NCBI GenBank assembly: GCA_016722045.1
Contig: JADKGY010000035.1
Location: 127,602-191,601 of the forward strand
Direction: 5' to 3'
Length of the DNA stretch: 64,000 nt
Source: Candidatus Opimibacter skivensis
Lineage (GTDB): Bacteria; Bacteroidota; Bacteroidia; Chitinophagales; Saprospiraceae
Shown: positions 35,159 through 43,783 of the stretch, one piece after another
Layout of the letters: every line of letters begins with the position of its first letter
Position numbering within the stretch: the first letter of the stretch is position 1
Made by a program: the position numbers and the translations under genes
The notes under the pieces: model-generated
Databases searched by the model: none
What the model saw: only the letters and a program-made list of their open reading frames with translations
Told to the model about the DNA's origin: nothing

Positions 35159-35176
35159 GTTTAGTTATAACTAAAC
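35159..35176. promoter_or_regulatory. Perfect palindrome, probable HigA operator
   Basis: GTTTAGTTA-TAACTAAAC, 18 bp with no spacer, 4 nt upstream of the toxin start codon. Position fits autorepression by the HTH antitoxin. Inference only. Confidence 0.55.
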
Positions 35177-35239
35177 AAAAAATGCATTCTATAAATTTAA
35201 ATATATAACCACAAAATTTTCAGCATATAAGGAAATCCT

Positions 35240-36700
35240 TTACCCCTTCATCCACTTCACCAACAATCTCACCCCATACGCCGTAGCACAATATCCTTTT
35301 CCAAAACCATTCGGCTGGAAACCCATACCGGCGATGTCAAGATGAGCCCAGGACCGATGCTCGGCTGTGAAGAATTCTAAAAATTTCGCCGCGGTCACAG
35401 AACCCGCATAAGGTTTATCACTTAAGTTTTTAATATCCGCGATGTCCGATTGCATATCCTCGTGATAATCGTCGAACATCGGCATTCGCCATAGACGTTC
35501 GCCTGAGGTTTCACCTGCTTTTGTAAGTGATGCAGCCAGTTCATCATTTTTAGTGAAGAGACCCGCAGCATGTGGACCGATAGCCGCTATAATACTCCCG
35601 GTCAATGTGGCCATATCGATCATGACATCAGGCTTATATTCTTTGACAGCATAAGCGAGAGCATCAGCCAGGATCAATCGTCCTTCTGCATCTGTATCAA
35701 TGACTTCAATCGTTTTGCCTGCATAAGAGGAGATGACATCTCCAGGTTTAAGCGCCGCACTGCCTATGCTGTTATCTGTCACAGGTGTGATCGCCATCAC
35801 GTCCACTTTGAGTCCAAGCCGTGCACAGGCTTCTACAGTACCAAGTGCAGCCGCAGCACCGGCCATATCACTTTTCATGTAGTGCATGTTCTTCGAATCC
35901 TTAATGGATATACCACCCGTATCGAAGATGACCCCTTTACCAATAAGCACAATTTTCTTTCGGGCTTCATGATGTTTATAATGCGTCACTATGAGTATTG
36001 CAGGCTCCTCACTTCCCCGGTTGACCGCAAGCAAAGCATGCATTCCTAATTGCGTCAGTTGTCTTTTATCCAGAATATTCGCATTATACCCATAGGCATC
36101 CGCACTCTTCACAGCCCATTCACCAAGCATAGCCGGTGACTGGTAGTTAGCCGGGGTGTTGACAAGTTCCATTACTTCCTGCTGCACCATCCCAATCGTG
36201 ATGCCATCTTCGGCTACTGAATGAGCCATACCTTCAGGAAGGAAAGTATAGACAGATGACAAATGGTTTTTGGAATTATTTTCTTCAACCTTTTTATAGA
36301 TACCCAGATCGTATTGACCTGCAGTCCATCCTGTCATCGCAGATTGAATCAATTCAGGCGAAATCAGATGATGTACCAGTACACCTACTTTCTCAGGATG
36401 TTCGGTTTTGGCACGAATGGCTAATTTTTTCGATACAGAATAAACGTTGGCTTCAGTAAGTTTTTCTGATTCATAGCTCAGCAGGAGTTTGATGCGGCGA
36501 CCATTCCAATGGCCGAAAAATAAATTGACAGCAGATTTTGCAGAAACGAATTCATCTACAGGTGGAAGTGTTTCGGCGGGAATAACCAAGGTCAATACAT
36601 CCCGATACAAGCTATCAAGCATCTCCTTTGAGGAGGGTATACACAACATATCTACGGCGCCAAGAAGATCTTCAAGGGTGGCCTGCACTTTTAATTGCAT
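35240..36700 (-). CDS. pepA: Leucyl aminopeptidase, M17 family
   Basis: A 486-residue protein, normal length for M17. The catalytic C-terminal domain has VLIGKGVIFDTGGISIKD, MKSDMAGAAAALG and the signature DTDAEGRLILADALAYA (usual NTDAEGRL), which hold the two-metal ligands, plus DMATLTGS. It removes N-terminal residues from peptides in the cytoplasm. It starts 3 nt after the stop of the esterase gene, so the two are one operon. Near several ATP-grasp genes it might mature or recycle a peptide product, but a housekeeping role is equally possible. Confidence 0.92.
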   Translation of the reverse strand: MQLKVQATLEDLLGAVDMLCIPSSKEMLDSLYRDVLTLVIPAETLPPVDEFVSAKSAVNLFFGHWNGRRIKLLLSYESEKLTEANVYSVSKKLAIRAKTEHPEKVGVLVHHLISPELIQSAMTGWTAGQYDLGIYKKVEENNSKNHLSSVYTFLPEGMAHSVAEDGITIGMVQQEVMELVNTPANYQSPAMLGEWAVKSADAYGYNANILDKRQLTQLGMHALLAVNRGSEEPAILIVTHYKHHEARKKIVLIGKGVIFDTGGISIKDSKNMHYMKSDMAGAAAALGTVEACARLGLKVDVMAITPVTDNSIGSAALKPGDVISSYAGKTIEVIDTDAEGRLILADALAYAVKEYKPDVMIDMATLTGSIIAAIGPHAAGLFTKNDELAASLTKAGETSGERLWRMPMFDDYHEDMQSDIADIKNLSDKPYAGSVTAAKFLEFFTAEHRSWAHLDIAGMGFQPNGFGKGYCATAYGVRLLVKWMKG

Positions 36701-36703
36701 CGT

Positions 36704-37507
36704 TTAGTCCTCTTTATCAGAAAAGAAAAGCCATTTGACGGCCGCGGGAAAGATGTCTCCCCAATATTTTTCCTGGTGCTGGCCGTTTGGATCAATTACT
36801 ATGTTAAAAGTAGTGAGTTTACTTGAAAAAAAGCCATGAGAAACTGCTTCAGCAAATTGATTGATGTGCTGGCTCATGAATTTTGTCTCCTTTTCCCCTG
36901 CGTAGATAAACATCCGCATCGGGAGGGTGTAATTGTATTTGAAAGCATCAAAATAGATCTCATCTGAGTACCAGAAGGAAGGGCTGAAAATCATCAGCTT
37001 AGAGAAGAATTTAGGATGCACGATACCGATGTAGGCACTGATCAGACCGCCCATGCTACTGCCTCCTATTCCGTTATAGATGCGGTGAGGTTTTGTCCTG
37101 TAATGAGAGTCAATAAAAGGCTTAAGGGTCTCAGTGATAAAATTAGCATAGTCCTTACCCATGCCTTCGCCGAATTTCCGGTGATAATAAGGGCTGTACT
37201 CCTGGATCCGTTCACTACCGCCATGATCAATAGCGATCACGATAAGGTCACCATGCCCGCCCTTGGAGAGCTCCATCAGGTGGCGATCGACTGACCAGCT
37301 GCCAAAAGGTGCATCTTCATCAAACAGATTCTGAGCATCCTGCAGGTAAAGAACCGGGTATTCCTTTTTCGAATCATAATAATCATGGGGAAGAAGGGCC
37401 CAAATCCGTCTCTTTTTGCTCAGCTGGGGTATCTCAAAATCCTTATCGATCAACTCAATGATCGGATAATGAGGCATTGCCTGCGTGATTTGAGATAATG
37501 GGCGCAT
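36704..37507 (-). CDS. Esterase-D-type alpha/beta hydrolase
   Basis: A 267-residue protein of the putative esterase family (Esterase D / enterochelin-esterase-like). Seen are RIWALLPHDYYDSKKEYPVLYLQDAQNLFDE at the front, the nucleophile elbow GSSMGG, and DPNGQHQEKYW with the late His; the acid is likely in FIYAGEKE. No signal peptide is seen. Starts are possible at 37507 or at Met11. The gene directly precedes the aminopeptidase gene (3-nt gap). In Bacteroidota such hydrolases often neighbour ATP-grasp ligases, as here. Substrate unknown. Confidence 0.8.
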   Translation of the reverse strand: MRPLSQITQAMPHYPIIELIDKDFEIPQLSKKRRIWALLPHDYYDSKKEYPVLYLQDAQNLFDEDAPFGSWSVDRHLMELSKGGHGDLIVIAIDHGGSERIQEYSPYYHRKFGEGMGKDYANFITETLKPFIDSHYRTKPHRIYNGIGGSSMGGLISAYIGIVHPKFFSKLMIFSPSFWYSDEIYFDAFKYNYTLPMRMFIYAGEKETKFMSQHINQFAEAVSHGFFSSKLTTFNIVIDPNGQHQEKYWGDIFPAAVKWLFFSDKED

Positions 37508-37716
37508 CGGGTTTTATTCGTTTTTGCTCAAAAACTGGGGCGCAAAATAGGTAAAAAGAACTATCTCTATAAAAGAGCCCAAATAGTAAGAGATATAGGG
37601 TGCAAAAGGTTGTCATCCCTTAGTAAACCTCTGAATTAGATGCCCTCTTTCGATACCGGATGAAAGGATGCCGGACTCGTGACGCTATTGAGATTCTGGA
37701 TTCCCTAAATTCCCGA

Positions 37717-37872
37717 GCTGACGTTCGAGTGTCTCGGACCTCGAACATGGATACGAGATTAATCTATTCAAGTGATTGCGTTTGTTCGAGGTCAGCACAT
37801 GGAAATCTTCCGAAATTCATTTTTCAGGAGTACGGACAGGTCGCGACCTGTCCGTACTCCTGAAAAATGAAT
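37717..37872. repeat. Dispersed palindromic elements incl. 58-bp perfect palindrome
   Basis: GACGTTCGAGTGTCTCGG and its CCTCGAAC partner (37719-37746) match the 4205 element. At 37815-37872 lies a spacerless perfect palindrome (29-bp arms, centre between 37843 and 37844). Its 30-bp core equals that of the 64-bp palindrome at 4328-4391, but the outer 14 bp of each arm are different and still symmetric. The 501-nt gap holds no gene. Confidence 0.85.
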
Positions 37873-37899
37873 ACGATGCATCCCTATAGCGTCATTAGT

Positions 37900-37987
37900 C
37901 CGGTATCCGGCATCCCATTCCGGTATCCCAGTATCCGGCATCCAATTTTTCTAAAATCGTAAATCGTAATCCCAAAATCGTAAATTG
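37900..37987 (+). repeat. GGTATCC/GGCATCC heptamers then AAATCGT units
   Basis: Degenerate units CCGGTAT/CCGGCAT (37900-37943) followed by AAATCGT units (37954-37987), ending 21 nt before the ATP-grasp start. A similar module precedes the outer-membrane gene at 49651. Confidence 0.6.
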
Positions 37988-38008
37988 ACCACCTAATTCT
38001 CTCTCATC

Positions 38009-39211
38009 ATGGACCGCACATACGTCTTCCTCTGCCTCGCCAGTGATTATAAAGGAGGTGCTTTCTTACGCCAACTCAAGCGGCTTGGCCACATGGTATA
38101 TCTCGTGACATCAGAAAAGACACGAAAAGATGCGTGGCCCTATGACGATATCGAAGAGGTATTTTTCATGCCGGGTACCGATGGACGCATCTGGGATATC
38201 AACGAACTCCTTGCGGGAACAGCTCATTTATTTCGTACGCATAAAATTGACCGGGTCATCGCATTGGATGATTATGATGTATGGAAAGCTGCACGAATTC
38301 GCGAAGATTTTCGGATACCCGGAATGGGTGATACCACGGCGCGACATTTTTTTGATAAACTTTCCATGCGCATGGAAGCAAGGGATGCAGGCTTGCCTGT
38401 TCCCGGATTTACGGCCCTGTTCAATGATGATATCATCCATGAATTTCTGAAGACGAGTACCGGTCCATGGCTTGCAAAACCAAGGCGCGATGCAGGATCA
38501 TTGGGGATCAGAAAAATCAAAACTGCAGAAGACTTCTGGACATGGGCCGGAGAATGTGGTGATAAGCGGCATCAATATCTTCTTGAAGAATTCAAACCCG
38601 GTATAATCTGTCATGTCGATAGTCTTAATTATGAAGATGAGACATTGTTTACCCGTTGTTCTCAATATCTGGATGCTCCATTTGAAGTAGCGCATGGTGG
38701 AGGAATATTCCAGTCAAAGACGATGGGAACGAAAGATGCATTAGCTAAAAAATTAGTAGCTGTCAATAAAAAAGTATTGTCAACATTTGGTTTGCGTCAT
38801 GGTCCTAGTCACTCCGAATACATCGTGCGTGATGGTGGAAAAGAAATATTGTTTCTCGAGACAGCAGCGCGATGTGGTGGTGCGCATCTGACAGATATGG
38901 TAGAATCAGCAACAGGAATCAGCTTATGGACAGAATGGGCCAATATCGAACATGCTGTACTCACCGGAAAAAAATATCATCTTCCCATTGTCGATGAACT
39001 TCAGGCTGGCATCATCGTCACGCTGAGTAAATATGAAAAACCTGATTACGAAAAATTCACCGACGAAGAAATCTGGTGGCGCCTGCACAAGAAGCATCAC
39101 ATCGGTTTCATCTTCCAGCACAAAACCGGAAAACGAATTGAAGAGTTGTTGGCGAAGTATGCGCAGATTATCAGGGAGGAGTATTCGACTGTAGTTCCCC
39201 TCAAAGAATAA
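38009..39211 (+). CDS. ATP-grasp ligase (carbamoyl-phosphate-synthase-like)
   Basis: A 400-residue protein with three ATP-grasp parts: an N-terminal pre-ATP domain (VFLCLASDYKGGAFLRQLKRLGH), the central ATP-binding lysine segment PWLAKPRRDAGSLGIRKI, then LLEEFKPG and the C-terminal metal-binding EILFLETAARCGGAHLTDMVE. It activates a carboxylate as an acylphosphate and joins it to an amine or thiol; the substrate is unknown. It is convergent with the second ATP-grasp gene and divergent from the esterase/aminopeptidase pair. With the ligases at 39336 and 41624 it forms the core of a possible peptide-like pathway. Confidence 0.85.
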   Translation: MDRTYVFLCLASDYKGGAFLRQLKRLGHMVYLVTSEKTRKDAWPYDDIEEVFFMPGTDGRIWDINELLAGTAHLFRTHKIDRVIALDDYDVWKAARIREDFRIPGMGDTTARHFFDKLSMRMEARDAGLPVPGFTALFNDDIIHEFLKTSTGPWLAKPRRDAGSLGIRKIKTAEDFWTWAGECGDKRHQYLLEEFKPGIICHVDSLNYEDETLFTRCSQYLDAPFEVAHGGGIFQSKTMGTKDALAKKLVAVNKKVLSTFGLRHGPSHSEYIVRDGGKEILFLETAARCGGAHLTDMVESATGISLWTEWANIEHAVLTGKKYHLPIVDELQAGIIVTLSKYEKPDYEKFTDEEIWWRLHKKHHIGFIFQHKTGKRIEELLAKYAQIIREEYSTVVPLKE

Positions 39212-39216
39212 ATTAA

Positions 39217-39326
39217 GGACGCGGATTTTTTAGGAAAATTTATGATCTGATATGATCAATTTCTGTTTTCGACAGATGAAAATTAAATCTTAAGTAATCT
39301 TACTTTTTCTTAAAAGATCCGCGTCC
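39217..39326. repeat. GGACGCGGATTT element pair, inverted
   Basis: A forward copy at 39217-39250 and an inverted copy at 39304-39326 lie between the convergent ATP-grasp genes, so transcripts from either side could fold them together. Confidence 0.65.
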
Positions 39327-39335
39327 TAAAATTTT

Positions 39336-40526
39336 TTATTCATAAAATCCTACGGATCCCCCCACCCACGTCTTATCCTTATTAAACTTCACCCCGATCA
39401 TCTCACCTTTGCTTAGTCGGGCAAGATTATTGACAATGATGGGTTCTTTAGCGTCATCAGGCCAGAGAAGCATGATGCGGACTTCTACTTTCACAGGTTC
39501 TTCCGGCGTCCTGATGACAGGAACGTATTTTACCTTCTCCTGGAGTATATATTTAGACTTGTCAGCGACTTTATCGATATCGGCACGTGTGACATGAAAT
39601 ACTACACCGGCTCCTGAAAATGAATAAAGTGGTTTTAATACATAGTTCTCCAGATCCTGCGGGATAGAATCGATCTGATCGAGAAAAACGGTTTTGGGTA
39701 CAAAATCACTTTCAATAAAAGGCATTGTATATTTTGAAATTCTGAAAAACCAATTTGGATGTCCTATCCATTTCAAATCAAGATCATCCGTAAAATTGAA
39801 TTTAATATCCAGATCTTTGCGTGCAAGTAACTCATCAAAAATCACCCGATTGTAAATTCGTTTGATCTGAATTTCATTTCCTTTTTCATTCTTGTAAAAA
39901 AGCTTGTCTCCATGTTTCAGGATATCCGTCACACATGATATTTTGATCCCAAGCACTTTGGCCGTAGCCAGAAAATCAATTTGCGTATTTTGTTTAAAAG
40001 GCTCCACATCAATCAATACAACATTAGCTGGATCTTCATCGCCAACGATGATATTTTTTAATGTTTCAACATAGGTTTGCGGAGTATATCCATTGAAAAG
40101 ATGGTGAACGTATTCGGGAATGTCAAAATGCTTGCGGTATAAACCAGCTACGATATGCTGATAAAAATATAAAGACGGAAAGCCTTGTACTTCAATCAGC
40201 TTAGGTACGATATCACCGTTCTTGCCTTCACAAAGGCCAAAATCCATCTGAAGAAAAGTAGTGTGTGCATCTTCATTAGGTACCCTGTATTCATCAGAAA
40301 GTGAAGGTTCAGTCAACTGTTTGAAGTCGGGACGGAGAATTACTTTTTTGATCTCATTACAAGCCTGAAATATTTTATCAGATAAATAGCCCGGAATAAA
40401 TACCGGCGTCTCCGCGATCCGGAACCCAGGGACATGATCAAACTGACTATACAAATCCTTTAAAAATGCCTGGTAACGTTCCTGGGAAAAATGCTTGTTG
40501 TATCGGTCTCGGATATCGGGGATCAT
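39336..40526 (-). CDS. ATP-grasp-like enzyme of unknown specificity
   Basis: A 396-residue protein. The C-terminal half shows ATP-grasp features: NYVLKPLYSFSGAGVVFHV (ATP lysine and glycine loop), YILQEKVKYVPV and VEVRIMLLWPDD; the N-terminal part includes DFGLCEGKNGDIVPKLIEVQGFPSLYFYQH, which could be the acidic metal site. The order resembles glutathionylspermidine-synthase-like or circularly permuted ATP-grasps, so the subgroup is uncertain. It lies downstream of the amidotransferase gene on the same strand, across a 213-nt repeat-filled spacer. It is expected to ligate amine and carboxylate substrates. Confidence 0.7.
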   Translation of the reverse strand: MIPDIRDRYNKHFSQERYQAFLKDLYSQFDHVPGFRIAETPVFIPGYLSDKIFQACNEIKKVILRPDFKQLTEPSLSDEYRVPNEDAHTTFLQMDFGLCEGKNGDIVPKLIEVQGFPSLYFYQHIVAGLYRKHFDIPEYVHHLFNGYTPQTYVETLKNIIVGDEDPANVVLIDVEPFKQNTQIDFLATAKVLGIKISCVTDILKHGDKLFYKNEKGNEIQIKRIYNRVIFDELLARKDLDIKFNFTDDLDLKWIGHPNWFFRISKYTMPFIESDFVPKTVFLDQIDSIPQDLENYVLKPLYSFSGAGVVFHVTRADIDKVADKSKYILQEKVKYVPVIRTPEEPVKVEVRIMLLWPDDAKEPIIVNNLARLSKGEMIGVKFNKDKTWVGGSVGFYE

Positions 40527-40553
40527 AGCTCGAAAGATAATGAAGGGAAATTA

Positions 40554-40588
40554 GATTTAAGATTTAAGATTTAAGATTTTGGATTTAT
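40554..40588 (-). repeat. Heptamer array (GATTTAA)
   Basis: Five 7-nt units (three identical) upstream of the ATP-grasp gene. On the sense strand (TTAAATC) TAA recurs in changing frames. Confidence 0.8.
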
Positions 40589-40624
40589 AATTTGAGTTTG
40601 TTAGAGGTCAGAAACACTCAAACG

Positions 40625-40675
40625 TCAGTATGATTTGCGTTTGCTCCAGGTCAGAGATACTCGAACGTCAGAAAT
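40625..40675. repeat. GTTCGAG/GACGTT-type element remnants
   Basis: ACGTCAG ... GCGTTTGCTCCAGGTCAGAGATACTCGAACGTCAG in two pieces, related to the 4205 and 37717 elements. Confidence 0.45.
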
Positions 40676-40709
40676 TTTTAAATTCAAAAATCTGAGATTC
40701 TACAAATTC

Positions 40710-40737
40710 AAATCTTAAATCTTAAATCCAAAATCGA
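40710..40737 (-). repeat. Heptamer array after a stop codon (AAATCTT)
   Basis: Four units (AAATCTT x2, AAATCCA, AAATCGA) directly 3' of the TAA stop of the amidotransferase gene (40740-40742). Confidence 0.75.
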
Positions 40738-40739
40738 AA

Positions 40740-41578
40740 TTATCCGTTGACTACCAGCGGTTGCGGATCCGAAAACGCCATGACGTGGTCAATGGCTCCG
40801 TTGATAAATCCGGGAAGGATATGATCTCTTGTAGCTGTCAGTCTTTCAGGATGGATGGCATTGTGCATCATCTCTTCGTATGTGTTTGAACCATATGTTC
40901 GAAGGATCATCTCTTTTTTATCTCTGCGCCGGAGATACATGAGCATCCCATCAGGATGAGCTTCCGGATGGAATTGTGTCCCAAACCATTCTTTTGAAAA
41001 CCTGATAGCCATGAGTGCCTTTTCAGCTATACTGTCCGGCTCAGTTCTTTCGATGGCCGTGATGACTGCACCCAATTGTGTCAGTTTATTTTCGTCAGGA
41101 GAGATGACTTCATATTTTCTGAAGTCGGCACCATAAAAAGGTTCATTTAGCTCCATGAACAAAGGTTCACTTTCACCAGCATCGGTTTTGTCAACCGGGA
41201 CGATACCAAATGATTCTTTTCTCTCAGATTTATTTTACCTATTCCGAGGTGATTACAAATCATCTGAAATGAATGACAAACAAAGAACACATACTTTTTA
41301 ATTTCATTTGAAGAATTGTGTTCCCATATCCGATCCATAAGGCCAAAATATTCTTCTTCCCATCCGCCTTCAAATTCGAGGGGGTCTCCAGGGCCACCGG
41401 ATGAAATGTATATATCAAAATCAAGCCCCGGGACTTCCTTCTTGTGACGGACATCAAATACCTCATAATCTATAATGGCAAAACGGTCGGCTATCCGCTT
41501 AATACTGGCAATACCCATATTTTCAGAGTTATTGTTCATGTCCAGTATAGCCATTCGTACAGGATAATTAATCCTCAT
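40740..41578 (-). pseudogene. Class I glutamine amidotransferase, single frameshift
   Basis: Two overlapping frames make one protein of about 279 residues. The 5' frame (41578 to about 41220) has the N-terminal GATase fold and catalytic Cys in YVFFVCHSFQMICNHLG; the 3' frame (about 41216 to 40740) has FGTQFHPEAHPDG with the catalytic His. Adding one base to the T-run at 41217-41220 (AAAA on the sense strand) restores REKESFGIVPVDKTDAGESEPLFMELNEP. The site also reads GA-AAA-G, so a -1 slip is conceivable, but an indel or sequencing error is likelier. GATases supply ammonia from glutamine. It is sandwiched between two ATP-grasp genes, 45 nt after the upstream one. Confidence 0.8.
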
Positions 41579-41623
41579 TGCACCAGGAGTGAATATCGTG
41601 AAAGCGTAAAGTTACCGTTTTAA

Positions 41624-42583
41624 TTATTTGGGCATTTTACCTTCAACAGAAGCCTTGATAAAATTACCCCAGTTGATATGTGATTTGTTCGCTTTGTGTT
41701 CAAGTGCTTTTTCGATAGCCATCTCAGCTGCATTTTCTACTACCCATTCGAAATTCTCTTCACCTACACTATTCAGATCTGCATCAGGAGCCGGATTGCA
41801 ATAATCAATAGCATAAGGAATACCACCACGAACTGCAAACTCAACGGTATTGAATTCATAACCGAGTGCATGATTGATTTTCAGCACGAGCTTATGAATT
41901 TCTTTCATCAGCTTTGGATCATCAATAGCAGGCTTGTCAATATAACGAAGATGGTGTGGGTTACGTGGTTCGTAAGGCATCAAACGTACACGATCGCCAC
42001 CGAGGTAATAACAGCGGAAATATGCATCGAAATCAATATTTTCCTGAAGCATCATGACCAGTTGGCCAGTCTCATTGTATTTAGCGAAAAGGTCTTCAAA
42101 GCTTGTGACTTTATATACACTCTTCCAACCACCACCGGAGTGAGGTTTCATGTACATTGGAAAGCCACCGAGATAGTCTGATACCATTTCCCAATCCATA
42201 GGGAACTTCAGATTGCGGAAAGACATTTCAGATGTATCATCGGGACGTGTATGTGAAGGAAGAAGAACAGTCTTTGGAACCGGAACTTTTATTTGTTCGG
42301 AGAGGCAATTGTTGAAAAACTTTTCGTCAGCGCTCCACCAGAATGGATTGTTGATAACGGCTGTACCCGTGAGAGCAGCATTTTTCAAATAGGCTCTGTA
42401 GAAAGGAACATCCTGGCTGATACGGTCGATGATGACAGCGTAGCCTGATGGTTTTCCTTGTATGAGTTCTTCAACTTTTACAAATTCGGCTTCGACTCCT
42501 TTGATAGCTTTGCTGTTGACTCTTTCGACGAAAGCAGGAGGGAATGAATTTTCCTTACCAAATAAAATTCCAATTTTTTTCAT
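41624..42583 (-). CDS. RimK/D-Ala-D-Ala-ligase-like ATP-grasp enzyme
   Basis: A 319-residue ATP-grasp protein. MKKIGILFGKENSFPPAFVERVN is the N-terminal domain, PMYMKPHSGGGWKSVYKV is the ATP-lysine and glycine-rich loop, MLQENIDFDAYFRCYYLGGDRVRLMPY the linker strand, and FNTVEFAVRGGIPYAIDYCNPAPD the Mg-binding acidic/Asn site. It should form an amide bond from a carboxylate and an amine using ATP. First gene of the minus-strand cluster with the amidotransferase and the second ATP-grasp enzyme. Substrates unknown. Confidence 0.85.
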   Translation of the reverse strand: MKKIGILFGKENSFPPAFVERVNSKAIKGVEAEFVKVEELIQGKPSGYAVIIDRISQDVPFYRAYLKNAALTGTAVINNPFWWSADEKFFNNCLSEQIKVPVPKTVLLPSHTRPDDTSEMSFRNLKFPMDWEMVSDYLGGFPMYMKPHSGGGWKSVYKVTSFEDLFAKYNETGQLVMMLQENIDFDAYFRCYYLGGDRVRLMPYEPRNPHHLRYIDKPAIDDPKLMKEIHKLVLKINHALGYEFNTVEFAVRGGIPYAIDYCNPAPDADLNSVGEENFEWVVENAAEMAIEKALEHKANKSHINWGNFIKASVEGKMPK

Positions 42584-42704
42584 GTTGATTCAGTATGATG
42601 ATAAAGTACAAAAGTATAAACTGTATTTAAAACAGAAGGCAGCCCAATGGTAAAAGGGTCTGCCTTCATTCTTTTTTTAAGACATGAATGTTGATATTCC
42701 CTGA

Positions 42705-43013
42705 TTATAGGGCTACAACACTGTTCTTTTCTGACGCTACACCACTGTGCAGGTACTTGTCAGCTTCTGTGTCGTTGATCCAACGCTCACCATCCACTAA
42801 GTAGCGGAACTGGTATTCGTGGCCGATTTCAAGTTCAATTGTTTTTGTAAATGAACCATCTTTAAGTTTGCGCATGGTAAATTCTGAAGGATCCCAGTTA
42901 TTGAATTCGCCGAGGATAGCTACTTCTTTTCCACCATTGATCACTTCTGGTTCAACGGTAAATGTCACCTTACATAAAGGTTTTGACTTCAAAAATTGTT
43001 TTTTAAGACTCAT
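42705..43013 (-). CDS. Isoamylase early-set / CBM48-like domain protein
   Basis: A 102-residue protein from ATG 43013 (the frame continues upstream without similarity). It is almost entirely one early-set beta-sandwich: VTFTVEPEVINGGKEVAILGEFNNWDPSEFTMRKLKDGSFTKTIELEIGHEYQFRYLVDGERWINDTEAD, matching the AMPK/CBM48 glycogen-binding pattern (W-D, F-Y-F..DG..W..D). Stand-alone copies are common in Bacteroidota. It probably binds alpha-glucan or regulates glycogen enzymes in the cytoplasm; none are adjacent. Confidence 0.85.
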   Translation of the reverse strand: MSLKKQFLKSKPLCKVTFTVEPEVINGGKEVAILGEFNNWDPSEFTMRKLKDGSFTKTIELEIGHEYQFRYLVDGERWINDTEADKYLHSGVASEKNSVVAL

Positions 43014-43109
43014 GATATTTGTGATTTTTCTGTTGGCAATTTGCCTTTCAGGCCGCAAAGGTAGTGTTTTGTTGCTAAAAATCGGCAATAGCTTGTAAAT
43101 ACTGTGTTA

Positions 43110-43780
43110 AAGAAAGTCTTAGGTTGTTAGTTGTGTGAAAGTGGACTGGTTGTTTGTTGCTGGAAATTGGATAGGTTATTAGTTGGTGGAAAGTGGACAA
43201 GGTATTGGAGATTGGGATGGTGATTATAATTCATTAAGAATCAATAAGCTGGATTGAATCTTGCCCAATATCTTTCAATTTTTACCCAGTCTACTTTCTT
43301 TCAACCTTCAACATTCAGAATTTCAAGGTTTTGGTTGAGGGTTGCTTGAAAATGGAAAGGTTATTAGTTCTTGGAAAGTGGACTATTCATTAGTTACTGG
43401 GGATTGGAATGACTGAGTTATAATGCATTAAAGATAAATTGACTGGACTCCACATTAACCTTTTAACTATCACCCTTTACTTGTCCAATTTCTTTCAACT
43501 ATCAACATTCTGAATTTCAAGGTTTTGGTTGTTAATTGTGAGAAAGTGGACTAGTTGTTAGTTGTTGGAATGTGGATTAAGTATTGGAGATTGGAAGTTC
43601 GAGTTCTTATGTAATAATGATCAATTAATTTGATCCCAAATTAACCATTTAACTATCAACCTATTACATCTCCATTTTCTTTCAACCATCAACTTTCATC
43701 GTTTCAGGGATTGAATGGTACCCAATATCTTTCAACTTTTGACCAGTCTACTTTCTTTCAACCTTCAACTTAATACCAGA
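43110..43780. repeat. Degenerate ~194-bp direct repeats with complementary halves
   Basis: About three diverged units; the marker GAATTTCAAGGTTTTGGTTG occurs at 43318 and 43512 (194 bp apart). One half of each unit is G-rich (GTTGTTGGAAAGTGGAC-like), the other is T/C-rich (GTCTACTTTCTTTCAACC-like) and nearly complementary. No gene is seen in this 770-nt gap. Confidence 0.7.
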
Positions 43781-43783
43781 TCC

